Source: Typha latifolia
Lineage: Eukaryota > Streptophyta > Magnoliopsida > Poales > Typhaceae
Length of the DNA stretch: 64,000 nt
Assembly: GCA_019914945.1 (NCBI GenBank)
Contig: CM034099.1
Coordinates: 13,715,001-13,779,000 of the forward strand
Direction of reading: 5' to 3'
The position numbers were made by a program, and so were the translations under genes. The notes beneath the pieces are model-generated. The model ran no database searches, was not told the origin of the DNA, and saw only the letters and a list, made by a program, of their open reading frames with translations. Positions 12,062 to 22,833 of the stretch are shown one piece after another (positions within the stretch are counted from its first letter, which is position 1; each line of letters opens with the position of its first letter).

Positions 12062-14410
12062 CATTCATTGCATCATATTGCTTTCTGATTCATATTATCC
12101 AGTACATGATTTACTCTCTGTTTGGCTTTACTGATTTGGGGTAAGATCTATTCATTGAGCTTTTTGCTCATTACTCTCTTTTTATTTCTTTTCTAACCCC
12201 CTAGATATTATAATATGTGATAGCGACTTGAGATATCCTGATTAGATATTTTAAAGCAAGGATGAGATGAGCTATAGACGTGAAGCGGTATAGAAGATAG
12301 TTTAACCAAACATTAAGTTATATCGTTGTTTGTTATATTTGTACCTTATTGTATCATATGATGATTTGTATAGTATATGTCAGATTATAGAGCACTCGTG
12401 TATCAGTTGTTTAGTTGTATCTTGATGGTTTGTTGTGCGCTGTGTGGGTCCTGCCAGATCAGGTAGTGGTCTCGTGTATATTATTGTGGACTTGGATATT
12501 CAGATGTTAACAAGTTTATTTGGTTGATTAATATAATTTATTTGGTGTTAGATTATGTGAGTATGCATATGTTAGTAGGTACTATTTGATAATGTCATGA
12601 TTATATGTGCACAAGAGTGTATCTGTGCATGACGGGCCCGCCAGACCTGTCGCGTGCACCGCGCGTGCCGTGTGGGTGCATGGGCGTGCACGTGCCCGTG
12701 CCGGGTGGGTGCATTATAATAAATATAAGTAATACTCATATTTATTTATTTATTTATTTATATTTCTATTAGATTAATATATAGATTTGTAAATTATAAT
12801 TATTAAATTTATATACTAATATTTTTATGAGATACATGTTAAATAATTCTAATAATTTATTATACATTATTATTTTGTAACAAATAAAATAATCGGCTTA
12901 TATATTTATTTATTATTTTATAAAGTAATGACTACATAGTCCCTAATTAATCAATATATAATTTAATTATAATTAGGTTTTTATCTATATTTTTATTTTT
13001 ATTTATAATTAAAAATCTAGCGAGTTATAAAAATAAGTAGAAATTCTAAAATATAATAAATCATCATATTTTACTCAAACGGATTATAATGGCATAAACA
13101 ATTAACTTTATGTTACTTGAATATTTTTAGATCCCGAACCCCTTATTTGAGACCCCATGGACCTTACTAGCGATGAGTGTCACTCGATTTATTATCCCCT
13201 AGATGCCTTTCCCAAATTAGGTTATAATATATATTATGTACATGCATATTTTTGTCTCTAGCATGATTATATGACTTTATCTAGAAATGTTTACAGTCGA
13301 GCATATTTTTATCATGCATAGAATTAGGCTGATCTTGGATATGAGTATGGTGATGATAAATAGAAATTATTATACTGTTATGACTTTGTGTCGAAGTGAT
13401 TTCTAGTATGAGTGTTCATGTAATAGACTAGTATGAGTATGCATGTGCTGACGATACAGTTGGAGACTACATTGCATGATTTTTCTCTTGATTCCTATTC
13501 CACCTAAATTTCTGTTATGAATTGACTCATTATCGTACTGAATATATGCATGTAATCTGGCATTTAGAAGGAAAGCATGAAATATGATTGATAGGATAAT
13601 TGATAGAAAGCGTGAAGATACCCGAGTGGGCGCGAGGGTTAGGACGCGCTTGGTGGATGATTGATCGCTCGACATAGTCGCGATCCTGTTGGCCTTACGT
13701 ATAAGGTCGTTATTCTGTGTGCCTAGCAGACATTCGGACATATGTCATTCGCGAGGGCATATGTGGCGAGGTATCCTCATGAGGTTTCTATCAACTAGAA
13801 GAGTGTCCGGTCTGGATGGTTGTTGATACCCTTAGCGAATGGCAAGGTATGATTATATTTGAGATACTCCTTGCGGATGGCAGAGCATGCTCTAAGCCTC
13901 CAGGCATAATGTTGAGACCGGGTACGGGTGTTGACTGTGCATAGTGGTCTAGTATGATGATATTATACTGAGATGTCGGTGATGATTGTGATATTGAGAA
14001 ATGCATATGATTTCATTATCATTTGGTTACGTGATTATCAAGTGATCAATATGCTTCATATATAGTTGTATTTGATATCATAACATAGTCATGGTCAGCA
14101 TGCATCATGTGTCATATTTGAGAGAGAGTTGTAATGATAGTATAACATGGAAATCTGTTTACTTATTGTCGATGATTATATACTTTTATCAGTTATGATA
14201 TATTATCTACTTTTTATTTATATATTATTGAGGATACATTCATATACTTATTCATGACATGATGCTCTTGCTGATTCATATTATTTAGTACATGATTTAC
14301 TCTCTGTTTGGTTTCACTAATTCGGGGTAAAGTCTATTCACTGAGTTTTTTTGCTCATGACTCTCTTTATTTTTTTATTTTTAACCCCCCACAGCTATTA
14401 TGGTATGTGA

Positions 14411-15166
14411 AACTACTGGTCCTAATATTTTTAACTACAAACTACTGATCCTAATATTATTAACTAAAAAAATGGAAACCTAATTAAATTGTCCTTTGAA
14501 ATTAAGAGCGCTTTCTCAATAAATGGTCTCACGAAATCAAGAGGGCTTTCTCAATAAATAGTCCCACAAATTCAAGAGGGCTTTCTAAATAAATAATCCT
14601 ACAAATTCTTACAAACTAGAAGAACCTTCACCATAGAATACAGACAAAAATAACAAACTTTGACAAAAATTTAAGAGGAAAAACTTTAAATAATTACCTC
14701 AAAATATTACAAAAATAACTAAACAATGCTATTAAATATATACATTAACACTCTTATACATATACTAGCAATGCTAAATAATAAAATAATTTTGACTATG
14801 AGAATGTAAATAACTAGTCAAACAAAAGGAGCAAAAGATTTGATTTGCTTGCCGGTGATGAAGAATAACCTTTGATGAAACCCTAAATGAGATTTTGCGG
14901 AAGCACAAAGTCGATGAAGCAAAATCGGTAAGGTGATGGCTTACGACGGATATCCTAAGCAAAATCCTATTTGTTCTCCAAGTATGAAGGAATAAAATGA
15001 ATAAATGACCTTTTTATATCAAAGTTTTTAATTGCAGGCTTTTTTATTGGACAACCATACTCGAGTGTAAAGTTGAAAAAAAGAGAAAAAAATCGTAAGT
15101 GTAAAAGAAATCGAAAATAGACTGAACTAAGGAAAAATGGAAAACTTAATGGATTTTATTGGAGTT
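14411..15166. other. Unassigned AT-rich stretch with a short tandem repeat
   Basis: About three imperfect units of roughly 43 bp (GAGGGCTTTCTCAATAAAT core) lie at 14500-14600. The rest is AT-rich with no recognisable domain. It separates the truncated LTR from the left end of the Mutator-like element. Confidence 0.4.
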
Positions 15167-15400
15167 TTTGATGAAAATATTGCTACAGTGATTTTTATTT
15201 CCCAAACTAGTACTATAGGGAAATCGCTTTCTCGGATGACTATAATCCTTATAACCAACTAAGTCCCACCTCTAAGTAATTGGCGAAAGCGATTAATGAA
15301 TCGCTATATGGGAAAGTGATTCATAAATCGCTTTATCCAAAAGCAAGACGATTGCAAGGAACTAATCACAAATCAACATTTTGCACATAGGAGCATTTTG
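15167..15400 (+). repeat. MULE left terminal inverted repeat
   Basis: Starts near GATGAAAATATTGCTACAGT. Matches the reverse complement of 22080-22275 over most of its length with indels. Confidence 0.65.
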
Positions 15401-15689
15401 ATAATAATCGCTTTCCTAGAAAATGATTCTGATACACACTACGTGCAAAGAAAATATAAAATTTAACCTGTACAAAAAAAATTGAGTTATATACCAGAAA
15501 TTAAAATTTGAATTCAAACAAAATGAGTCTAACAATATATGAAACTTGCCATAAAACCAAAATAATATTTAGCCAAAAAATTTAAGAAATTTAGAATACA
15601 TCATAACTCCCCAAATATTTACAAGAATAGACTAAAACTAAAAATAAAAATAAGTATCATCCTATTGTTTATAGGAAAGAAACCTTCAC

Positions 15690-17620
15690 ACCTTCGTTTT
15701 TATGTACGAGGAGCCTCTACCTCTCGGGGGACATCAATCACGAGGAGCCTCTACCTCCAATCCCTCGTCTAATGGTCTAGAAGACTCCTCTCGTTCTCTT
15801 TCTCTATGTCCTCATTCTCGTCCCCGTCCCCGTCCTCGTCTACCACATTCTCTCCCTCGTGTAGATGGCTCTTGCGTCACCTAGGATGTGGAGACCTCAA
15901 TCTCAAAATGTGCAGCGTTCTCGTGAGCTAGAGCTACAGAATCCTCATGTGCTGGATCTACAAAGTCCTCATGAGCTAGAACTGCAACATCCTCGTGAGG
16001 TAGATGTGCAGCAAGACGTCATGGCTCATCAATTTTATTTAATGTTGTCACACATATCTCACACATCTCCTTTATTGTAAGACACCCCCGATGACTACTC
16101 CACATCCGTAGTGCTTTCATACCTCTTGTATGAATATTCGTCAAAGTAGAACCTATGAGGAAATTTCAAGTCAAATATACATAATACTACAATAAATTTC
16201 GTTGTAAAAAACTATACATACCATAGTCTCGATGATGCTACTAGATGGATGAAATCGCAAGTGGGGTCGATCAGATAAAGGAGAAATAAGTCATCGGGTG
16301 ATCGTTCTATACCACTCCATATAGTGGTCAATAAATCTCATCAATTCAATATGTGGGGACTTATTCACTACTCTATCTATGCGCTGCTCCCATATACGAA
16401 TGTAGGTTGTATGATGCATCTACCAGTGATAACTACTTTTTCCACTCTTATCGACCTCATAAAGTGCATTCTCTATATTATATGCTACTAGGATCTGCTG
16501 TATACGACCAAACTGTTGCATAACACGATTAGAAAAATGCCACTCCACCACATCAAAGTATATGAGTGGAGCTTTAGTCCTCCATATGTGACTATCTAAT
16601 GTACATATGACAAGTAAAGTAGCCATGACATCCTCAGTGTATGGCTCCCATATCATCTGCATTAGAGCAAAATAATTAGTGAAAAATACATGTGGTGCCG
16701 GATTGTGAAAATTAGACGTTTACTTTCTATTATTAACTATTAACTACTTGATCATCTTTTTGTTGATCTAGCTGATCTCTGTAATATCACAATATATGTG
16801 GTGCCAGATTGTGCTAAAAAATCAAGCGGCACTACCATTTTGCACCAAGTGGATCTGTAGGTGGGGGTGGGTGGTACTACGGGTGGCCGATCACCCTGGG
16901 CCTCATGCCACAATCTAATCACCAACTGCTTCAATAGGAGGTGGGAGCCTATTTGGTCATCCAACATGTAGACGTTCCCATGCCCAAACTTGGTTTACCG
17001 ACATATATATATATATATCTCATAAATATAAATATAACAACCAAAACAAATAGAAGTAGATTATATCTATAATAAGACTAGAGGGCCAACAATTTCTAAT
17101 GCGCTGAGGCAAGAAGCTCGACATAACTCTCGATAAAGTATTGCTAGTGCTACACTACCCTAGTTACCGGTGCTAGTATACTACAAGTCCCGTAGTAGAG
17201 ATAAATACATCATTTAGACTGCAGCTCCTAACTTGTCATCCAAATGCAGCCACACAAAAGTCAAATATAGGCTCCAGCATATCTCTGTACAATTTGATCA
17301 TTAGCATTTGCAAGTAGCATCACAAATGTGTCACGCACTGCATCCAGATTGATGAATATCACATAGCAGTCTCAGGTAGCATAACTTCTAAAAATCTCTA
17401 GACACAACTCCGGCCATCTATTGTAATCTATGCTACTAGTGACAATTGGACCATGGACACGCAAACCCATAAGTTTTGCCACATCCTACAAAGTCACGAT
17501 GGCCTCCCCAACTGTGAGATGAAATGTGTGTCTCTCACCTCCAATGCTCAGCTAGAGCTGTAATCAGTGCCCAGTCAATAGTAATCTCTACTACTCTATA
17601 GGCAAAGTAGAATCCGCTCT
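15690..17620 (-). pseudogene. Plant mobile domain (PMD, MAIN/MAIL1-like) pseudogene
   Basis: Minus-strand fragments in order: DWALITALAEHW and ETHTFHLTVGEAIVTL (about 17575-17490), MGLRVHGPIV, an unclear middle, a VWAWERLHVG-like block (about 16980), a possible intron ending CAG, IWEPYTEDVMATLL, PLIYFDVVEWHFSNRVMQQF (about 16590-16500), TTYIRIWEQRIDRVV and FIDHYMEWYRTITR (about 16310). These match the PMD fold of Arabidopsis MAIN/MAIL1 and of transposon-borne proteins. The tail at 16080-15690 has HEDVAVLAHEDFVDPAHEDS repeats and an Arg/Gly-rich stretch. Several stops and frameshifts make it inactive. It sits just downstream of the MULE transposase, as expected for a MULE-borne PMD. Confidence 0.75.
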
Positions 17621-18062
17621 AAACAAGAAGGCGAAGAACTCGTGAATGTGGTACCAATTGTCTCAAACTCCATGTATGATGTCGACAAGTGAGGCTATCC
17701 GGATCCTACAATTTGCAAAAACAAAAATAAGTCATGAACCACTTCGAGTATGTCATATGAATCATCTAATAAAAAGTTTAAAAAGAATGAGCATCTTTTG
17801 GATTAAGGACATAGACAGCTCAATGAGAGGCAACAAAATTATATAGAATTTTATGGTAGTCATAATATACAATAATTTTTTTTAATTTATTACGTAAATA
17901 TGAGAGAGAGGGTAAAGATAACTCTTACCTCACCTCTCCAAATAGCTTCAGATCTATGTTGTTTCTGCAACCTTAAAACAGATCCATTTATAGTGCTTGG
18001 ATCCTCACGTGCACCCATGCGCTCACAACTACATAAAATTGCATTCATAAGTATGCTAAAGA

Positions 18063-18660
18063 TCATGACATAAAAAAAAAGTAACATGACACATAAGATA
18101 GTAAACATGCTAAATATTTACGAAAATGCAAGATTATTACATTTAAAATAATGTCTGTGTTTAACTCTTCATTCGTAACATGACAAGTTCGTCGATTATG
18201 GCCTTGTTGTTTGCAACGCCCACATGTGATTGTTTGACACCCTTTCCTTTCATCCATCTCATTATGAATCCTTGTCGATTTTGGCCGCCCTTTATGAATA
18301 TGTTTCATTAATAGATTAGGTAACAAATTGGACCATCATACTCGGGCCAATAACCTTGATCGCTAAGTGATGTAAGCTCAGATCCCCCACTTGTTCATAT
18401 ATGTTTCAATTGTGTATATCTTATCAATAAATTGCATCCAGTCAAGTTAAATAAACTTGCAAGCGGCAATTACATGCATGCAAGGATATCGATATTGTCT
18501 TCATTTTCCACAAGTGCAAGTTTTGTTACTCAGATTAACTCTTTGGTCATGTTCACCTCTTTCTGTACTTCGTAAAGAACGTGTAGTGATAACATCAAAA
18601 ATACCTTGATGGTGATGAAACCTACACAGTGCGTAAGTTTGTTATCTCAAGACTCGCACT
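18063..18660 (-). pseudogene. MULE transposase C-terminal fragment (SWIM finger and zinc knuckle)
   Basis: Minus strand: FHHHQGIFDV, then CTCGK and PCMHVIAACKF, the CxCx(n)CxH SWIM zinc finger typical of MuDR-type transposases, then LDWMQFIDKIYTIETY, then GRPKSTRIHNEMDER and the knuckle CGRCKQQGHNRRTC. There is a stop inside the SWIM finger (Trp expected) and another after CKFI. Upstream sequence is cut off by the LTR block at about 18670. Confidence 0.8.
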
Positions 18661-18671
18661 CATGGTAGTAG

Positions 18672-19308
18672 TGATGTTAGGCGTGAATCGTTGGTTGGTT
18701 CTCAAGATTCGAACGCGATCGGTGGGAATCCTCTAGAATTAGAGTTACTTATTATTTTAGGACTTGTTGGCTAGCCTCTATATATATGTTGATGACAGCC
18801 AAATTCATTATACTATTGGAATATTGATTTCTTGCCTCTTTATCATCTATCTACCCTAATCTCATTTCTCCCTCTTCACCATCCTTCCACCTCTACTATT
18901 GGCAAGGTTTCTTCTAACTTCTAATCTCTCTCAACTATCGAGCCACCCCTCTTCTTTGGGATCTCGACCACTTCGTTCTCTTCGTCTATATCCCTTAATC
19001 ACATCCACAATCCACCTTCATCTCCATACCCATATATAACCCTAACATCCACTCCATCCGTCACCACCACCATCACCCACATTATTCCATATTTTCATCC
19101 CCATAGCAGTTCGAATCTGCGAAGGGCGTAAATACAAAAGTTGTAGATCAGGAAGTTATGAATCTAATTCAATTAGTTTAGTAAGTTTCTAACTAAAAGA
19201 GAATATCTGACGAATATTTTCCCAGGGTTGCGCAGACTAATTCCTATAATACATCCAGATCTTGAAAGAATTATTTCATAACCTATCTTTTGGTACAAAA
19301 ACCCATCA
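18672..19308 (+). repeat. TTCGAACG-family LTR, copy 3
   Basis: Has ATTCGAACGCGATCGG, GGCTAGCCTCTATATA, the C/T-rich leader and GTTCGAATCTGCGAAGGGCG. It is followed immediately by a primer-binding site, which fixes its 3' end. The 5' end is uncertain. Confidence 0.65.
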
Positions 19309-19311
19309 ATC

Positions 19312-19323
19312 TGGTATCAGAGC
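19312..19323 (+). other. Retrotransposon primer-binding site
   Basis: TGGTATCAGAGC, complementary to the 3' end of initiator tRNA-Met, as used by many plant Ty3/gypsy elements. It identifies the block before it as a 5' LTR. Confidence 0.8.
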
Positions 19324-19529
19324 TTATCACAGTTGCAATATCCCAAGGCTCATATTATTAAAACTTGAGTGACTTGGACCTGCATAATATCCTTCTTGAT
19401 AATTTAGATCAGCTGGTGCTTCAAATATCACTAGGTTGATACTTGGTTAACTTAGGTTGGCATAATATTATTCATGAAAATTCATATATGATGGTTGAGA
19501 TATCACTTGTTCATTAGATTGTGTGTGCA

Positions 19530-20349
19530 TGATGTGACTCGGACCACACTGAGTTACCTCGAGCATAGATACAACCTATGGGAGTCTATTTTTATTTTAT
19601 TTTAGTTGTTTCCTTAATAAAAATAAGGATTCTATATGTCGTGTTTGTGAAAACGCATTTTGTGCGTTCGAACACACTCGATCCCGTTAGAATGCCCGCG
19701 TGCGAACGCTTTCATACATTCGCATTGATAGTGAACGCGAATTACGCGTTCGAATGAACTCGACCCTATTCGAACAAGAGAATTTATTGTTTCTAGAGTT
19801 ATTATTTATTATTTTGGCTTGTTAGGTTAGCCTCTTGAGATGTTAATAGCAACCTAAAGGAGGATGAGGAATGAATATTGATTTTTCTATTCCTTCATTT
19901 CCTCTTTGCCCTAATTCTTCTCCCTCTTCATTCAAGCCCTAGCCATGTGCCATCTCGACGCCGGTGACCTCTAATCCCCCTCGACTGTCGAGTCTTCCCT
20001 CCTCCTTGGGATCTTGACCAACTTACTTCTCCCCCCTCATCCTTATCCCCTTAACACCACGAGCCACATATCCTATCACCATTTTCATCCCTTACCCCAT
20101 CATCACCATCACCATCACCATCAACCGTCATCTCCATCTTCACCCCACTTTTTGTGTATTTTTGTCCCAACTGCAGCCATAATTTATAGATGTGTGAATA
20201 CTAAAATTGTAGATCAGGAAGTTGCAGATCGACCACCACTGGTGTCGTAATTTTCTCTCTAGGATATAATATTTTGTGATTATTTTCTTTCAATTGCGCA
20301 AACTGCTTTCCTACATCCGAGCTTGATCGGATAGTAGACGCTCGGTTCA
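19530..20349 (+). repeat. TTCGAACG-family LTR, copy 4
   Basis: Starts TGATGTGACTCGGACC, has GTTCGAACAC/GCGTTCGAATG words at 19658-19775, and ends CGGTTCA at 20349 where MULE coding sequence resumes. Together with copy 3 and about 220 bp between them it looks like an internally deleted element. Confidence 0.6.
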
Positions 20350-20354
20350 TATCA

Positions 20355-20700
20355 ATGCAAAGTAGTGAATTCCATCAAACCACCATGCACTCTATTATTT
20401 GGAGTAGACTTTATAAATAATTCCACCAAACCACCACTTTGTTCAAGTAAATCAAGCATTGCATCTACACTTTCGTCATCAACAATCGGCATAGTATCGA
20501 ACTCACAACCAAGATTGCATATCTTACAATGCAATTCCAAGTTTCATCATCCCTACTTAGTTCGGTAAGTATCAAATTTTATCCAATAATTCCTCATATG
20601 TTGATCTCCTATCTACTCTAACAAGTCTTTTTATTCCCCATCATATTTAACACTATTGAGCCCTCTCATAATTAAGCCACTATAATAACAAGCGATAGAC
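20355..20700 (-). pseudogene. MULE transposase N-terminal fragment
   Basis: Minus strand: MSIACYYSGLIMRGLNSVKY, STYEELLDKI, then MPIVDDESVDAMLDLLEQSG and LVELFIKSTP. This resembles the PB1-like N-terminal domain of MuDR transposases. It is frameshifted, and the last codons run into the LTR end at about 20349. It reads toward the C-terminal fragment at 18.6 kb. Confidence 0.55.
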
Positions 20701-21779
20701 ATTGATTTCGAAACCATAATCTGTATAAAAAATAATGACAAAAATTGCCAAATATTTAATTGAAGAACTACAATGACTTCCTAAAATATCAGAATTTATT
20801 AAATAAATGAAATTTGGCTTGGCATAACATATTGATAGTTGAAACTACTTCACTGGTCAGTTAGAATTGAAATACATCATCATATGAACAATCCCAATTA
20901 TAAAAGAATTGTTCCATTTTTCTTAGAATCTTTAGTGCAATCCTAGCATCGAGAATAATTTATTGTTCAAAATATAACCTATCAATCCTACCATAATATA
21001 ATCAACAAAAAGCTTTTCACCGAGAACCACCAATGCTAAAGGGTTATAGATTTAATGCATCCTTCTCTTGTTGGAAGATAACTTTCACCCTAAAGATTAT
21101 TTGATCATCAAGGTAACAAGAATAAGATGGAAATGGTTAACAAATAATTCTTGGTCGAACCATGGAAATGATTTATCTTACCTATTCACTATTGTTTTAC
21201 TACATAATTCTTAGTCGAACCATAGGTCCGAAAATCAACTTGTTGCAGCCTTATTATCAAGTTTCAACCTAACAACATCATGCAACCCAAAAGGATACTC
21301 ATCCTCTCCCCATTTGTACACATGTAGATTTTAGACGATTAACATACAAAGTGAACAAAAAAGTATGTCATGGTTTCATTCAAGGACCAAGATTATTTGA
21401 AAAAGTAAATAATCAGCAAGAAAATAAAAAGCTAAGAACTCAAGGAAAGGACCAAAACGTAGATAGAAAACAATTTGGTAGAATTATATGATCAGTGTTG
21501 TTAATCATTTGGAGGGTTGTCAATTAGTTTAGACAAGATTTAACATCATTTTCCTTAGGTGCCTCAGCTTTACAAGGGACCTTACAAAGAAAGTTTCAAC
21601 TATTGACAGAAATAATAATATCAAAATTAAGACAAAAAGGATCTAAGAGAAGACATTAAAGCCAATAATGAGTTGCATGTCTAAAAAGATGGGCTCAAGC
21701 CAAATTATATCCCAAGCCAAATTAAGTATATAAAACTGAATCAAGATGAGAATAAACCTTAAACCCTGCACTAAAATCA

Positions 21780-21854
<75 letters not shown>

Positions 21855-22079
21855 AAGAGAGAGAGGAGGAAATGCCATGAGTGCGAGAGAAAGCTTACAC
21901 TGAGATAGAGGGAACAAAATGCCGTGAGAGAGAGAGAAGGAATGCCGCACTTGTTGGTAATCGGCTGACAACACACAAGGACCGTAAGGAAGAGGTGTTG
22001 AGACTTTTTGAGAGAGCGATTGTTGAGACTCATGAATCACGTTCCTATAAAACTATTTATGAGCCACATCGCCTATGTG
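20701..22079. other. MULE 5' internal region, no domain recognised
   Basis: AT-rich, between the transposase N-terminal fragment and the right inverted repeat, so presumably the element's own 5' region. Contains (AT)n then (GA)n at about 21785-21846. Open frames over the microsatellite are not genes. Confidence 0.4.
21785..21846. repeat. Compound (AT)n(AG)n microsatellite
   Basis: About 13 AT units followed by about 18 AG units, with an imperfect AG continuation to about 21870. Confidence 0.95.
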
Positions 22080-22275
22080 CAAAATGTTGATTTTTGAATC
22101 ACTTTCTTTTTCTTATGGAGCGATTCATTAATCACTTTAGCCAATTACTTAGAAGTGGGAGTTAGTTGGTTATACGGATAATAATTGCTGTTGGAGAAAT
22201 GATTTTCAGTACTAATTTAAAAACTAGTTTAAACAGTGATCTAATTCGGAAAATAAAATTACTGTAGCACTATTT
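22080..22275 (-). repeat. MULE right terminal inverted repeat
   Basis: The reverse complement begins GACGAAAATAGTGCTACAGT. It ends about 165 bp before the PRS start codon. Confidence 0.65.
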
Positions 22276-22441
22276 TCGTCGGTAAACTGCCCCACCCCCG
22301 GAAGCCCTCTCTTCCTTGTCTGTCAGCGCTGCCGATCACGTGCGTAGTACGTGACGAGATTGAATACCGCCCTGGGGAGGCCGAGCGAGGAAGTTGGCAG
22401 CGTACCCCCGACGGCGAAAATAGAGACGGGGAAGAGATCAG
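22276..22441 (+). promoter_or_regulatory. PRS 5' leader / proximal promoter
   Basis: A GC-rich stretch of about 165 bp between the end of the Mutator-like element and the PRS ATG, unlike the AT-rich repeats on either side. No TATA box was recognised. It probably carries transcription start sites and the 5' UTR. The short length means any distal promoter lies in, or was displaced by, the transposon. This is inferred from position and composition. Confidence 0.45.
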
Positions 22442-22833
22442 ATGGCCTCCGCTTACCCCTCTTTCCACTCCCTCAACCCTGAACCTAACCCTAAACCTAA
22501 ACCCAAGGTACTCTCGAAGCCTCAATCCTTCCGAGCTCGATTTGTTCCACTCGTCCCGAGGGGGAAGGGGGCAGGGATCCGATCGGAGCTCACTAGCTTG
22601 GACTTCTTCCAAGAGAGCACCGGCGGTGGAGGTCGGCTCCACGTACCGCAGATATCTCCCTCGTCTCATATGGCAACGTCGTCGGCTTCACTGGCGGTGG
22701 TGACGTCGGTAGCATTGCCTCCTAAGCGGCCGAAGAAGAACGTGCTGCTCTTCTACTGCGAGGAGATGAGGGAGCTCGCCGAGCGGATCGTCTTGGAGAG
22801 TGATGCCATTGAGCTCCGCTCCATCTCTTGGAG
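22442..22833 (+). CDS. PRS3/PRS4: PRS exon 1
   Basis: Encodes the leader and the first beta-alpha unit, through [10 protein letters not shown]. The donor reads AG|GTAATT, and the split Arg codon AG+G is completed in exon 2. The coding part near 22480-22505 is built from AACCTAA/AACCCTAAA-type repeats and reads as a Pro-Asn/Lys tract. Confidence 0.92.

Larger units (their letters stand above)
9555..12718 (+). mobile_element. Solo LTR, 3.1-kb family, plus orientation
   Basis: 3164 bp, TGTAACAACCC...GGGTGCATTATA, with a perfect 5-bp duplication ATAAA at 9550-9554 and 12719-12723. It is inserted in an older copy of itself. Internal features: CT-rich leader, (CT)n at 9919-9993, a six-unit minisatellite at 11450-11680, and (AT)n at 12010-12058. 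No internal coding region. Long frames at 9612-10249 are microsatellite and CT-tract readings. Confidence 0.85.
8837..14410 (+). mobile_element. Old 3.1-kb-family LTR, split by a younger copy
   Basis: Starts TGTAACAACC at 8837. 8837-9554 joins 12719-14410, and across the join the sequence GGTATAAATATAAGTAATAC is restored exactly as it occurs on the minus strand of the 3659-6770 copy. It is truncated near 14410, losing about 500 bp of its 3' end. It has a poly-C run at 8995-9009. No protein coding. Confidence 0.75.
15167..22275 (-). mobile_element. Mutator-like element (MULE) with transposase and PMD remnants
   Basis: About 15167-15400 and 22080-22275 are inverted repeats. Reading inward, both have GAYGAAAATA, then TGCTACAGT and ATTTTTATTT-like words, then ATAACCAACTAA, AGTAATTGGC and GATTAATGAATCGCT. 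On the minus strand between them lie a transposase N-terminal remnant, its zinc-finger C terminus and a PMD pseudogene. Two LTRs of another family (18672-20349) sit inside. No clear 9-bp duplication remains at the ends. The central catalytic (DDE) part of the transposase was not found. Confidence 0.7.

Noticed and set aside
15702..16080. Plus-strand frames rich in Ser/Pro/Arg and Leu-Gln repeats
   Set aside because: They are the antisense of the PMD pseudogene tail, which reads as HED-type repeats on the minus strand.
22478..22506. Interstitial telomere repeat
   Set aside because: Only about 30 bp, irregular, and inside an open coding exon with a clear downstream protein.
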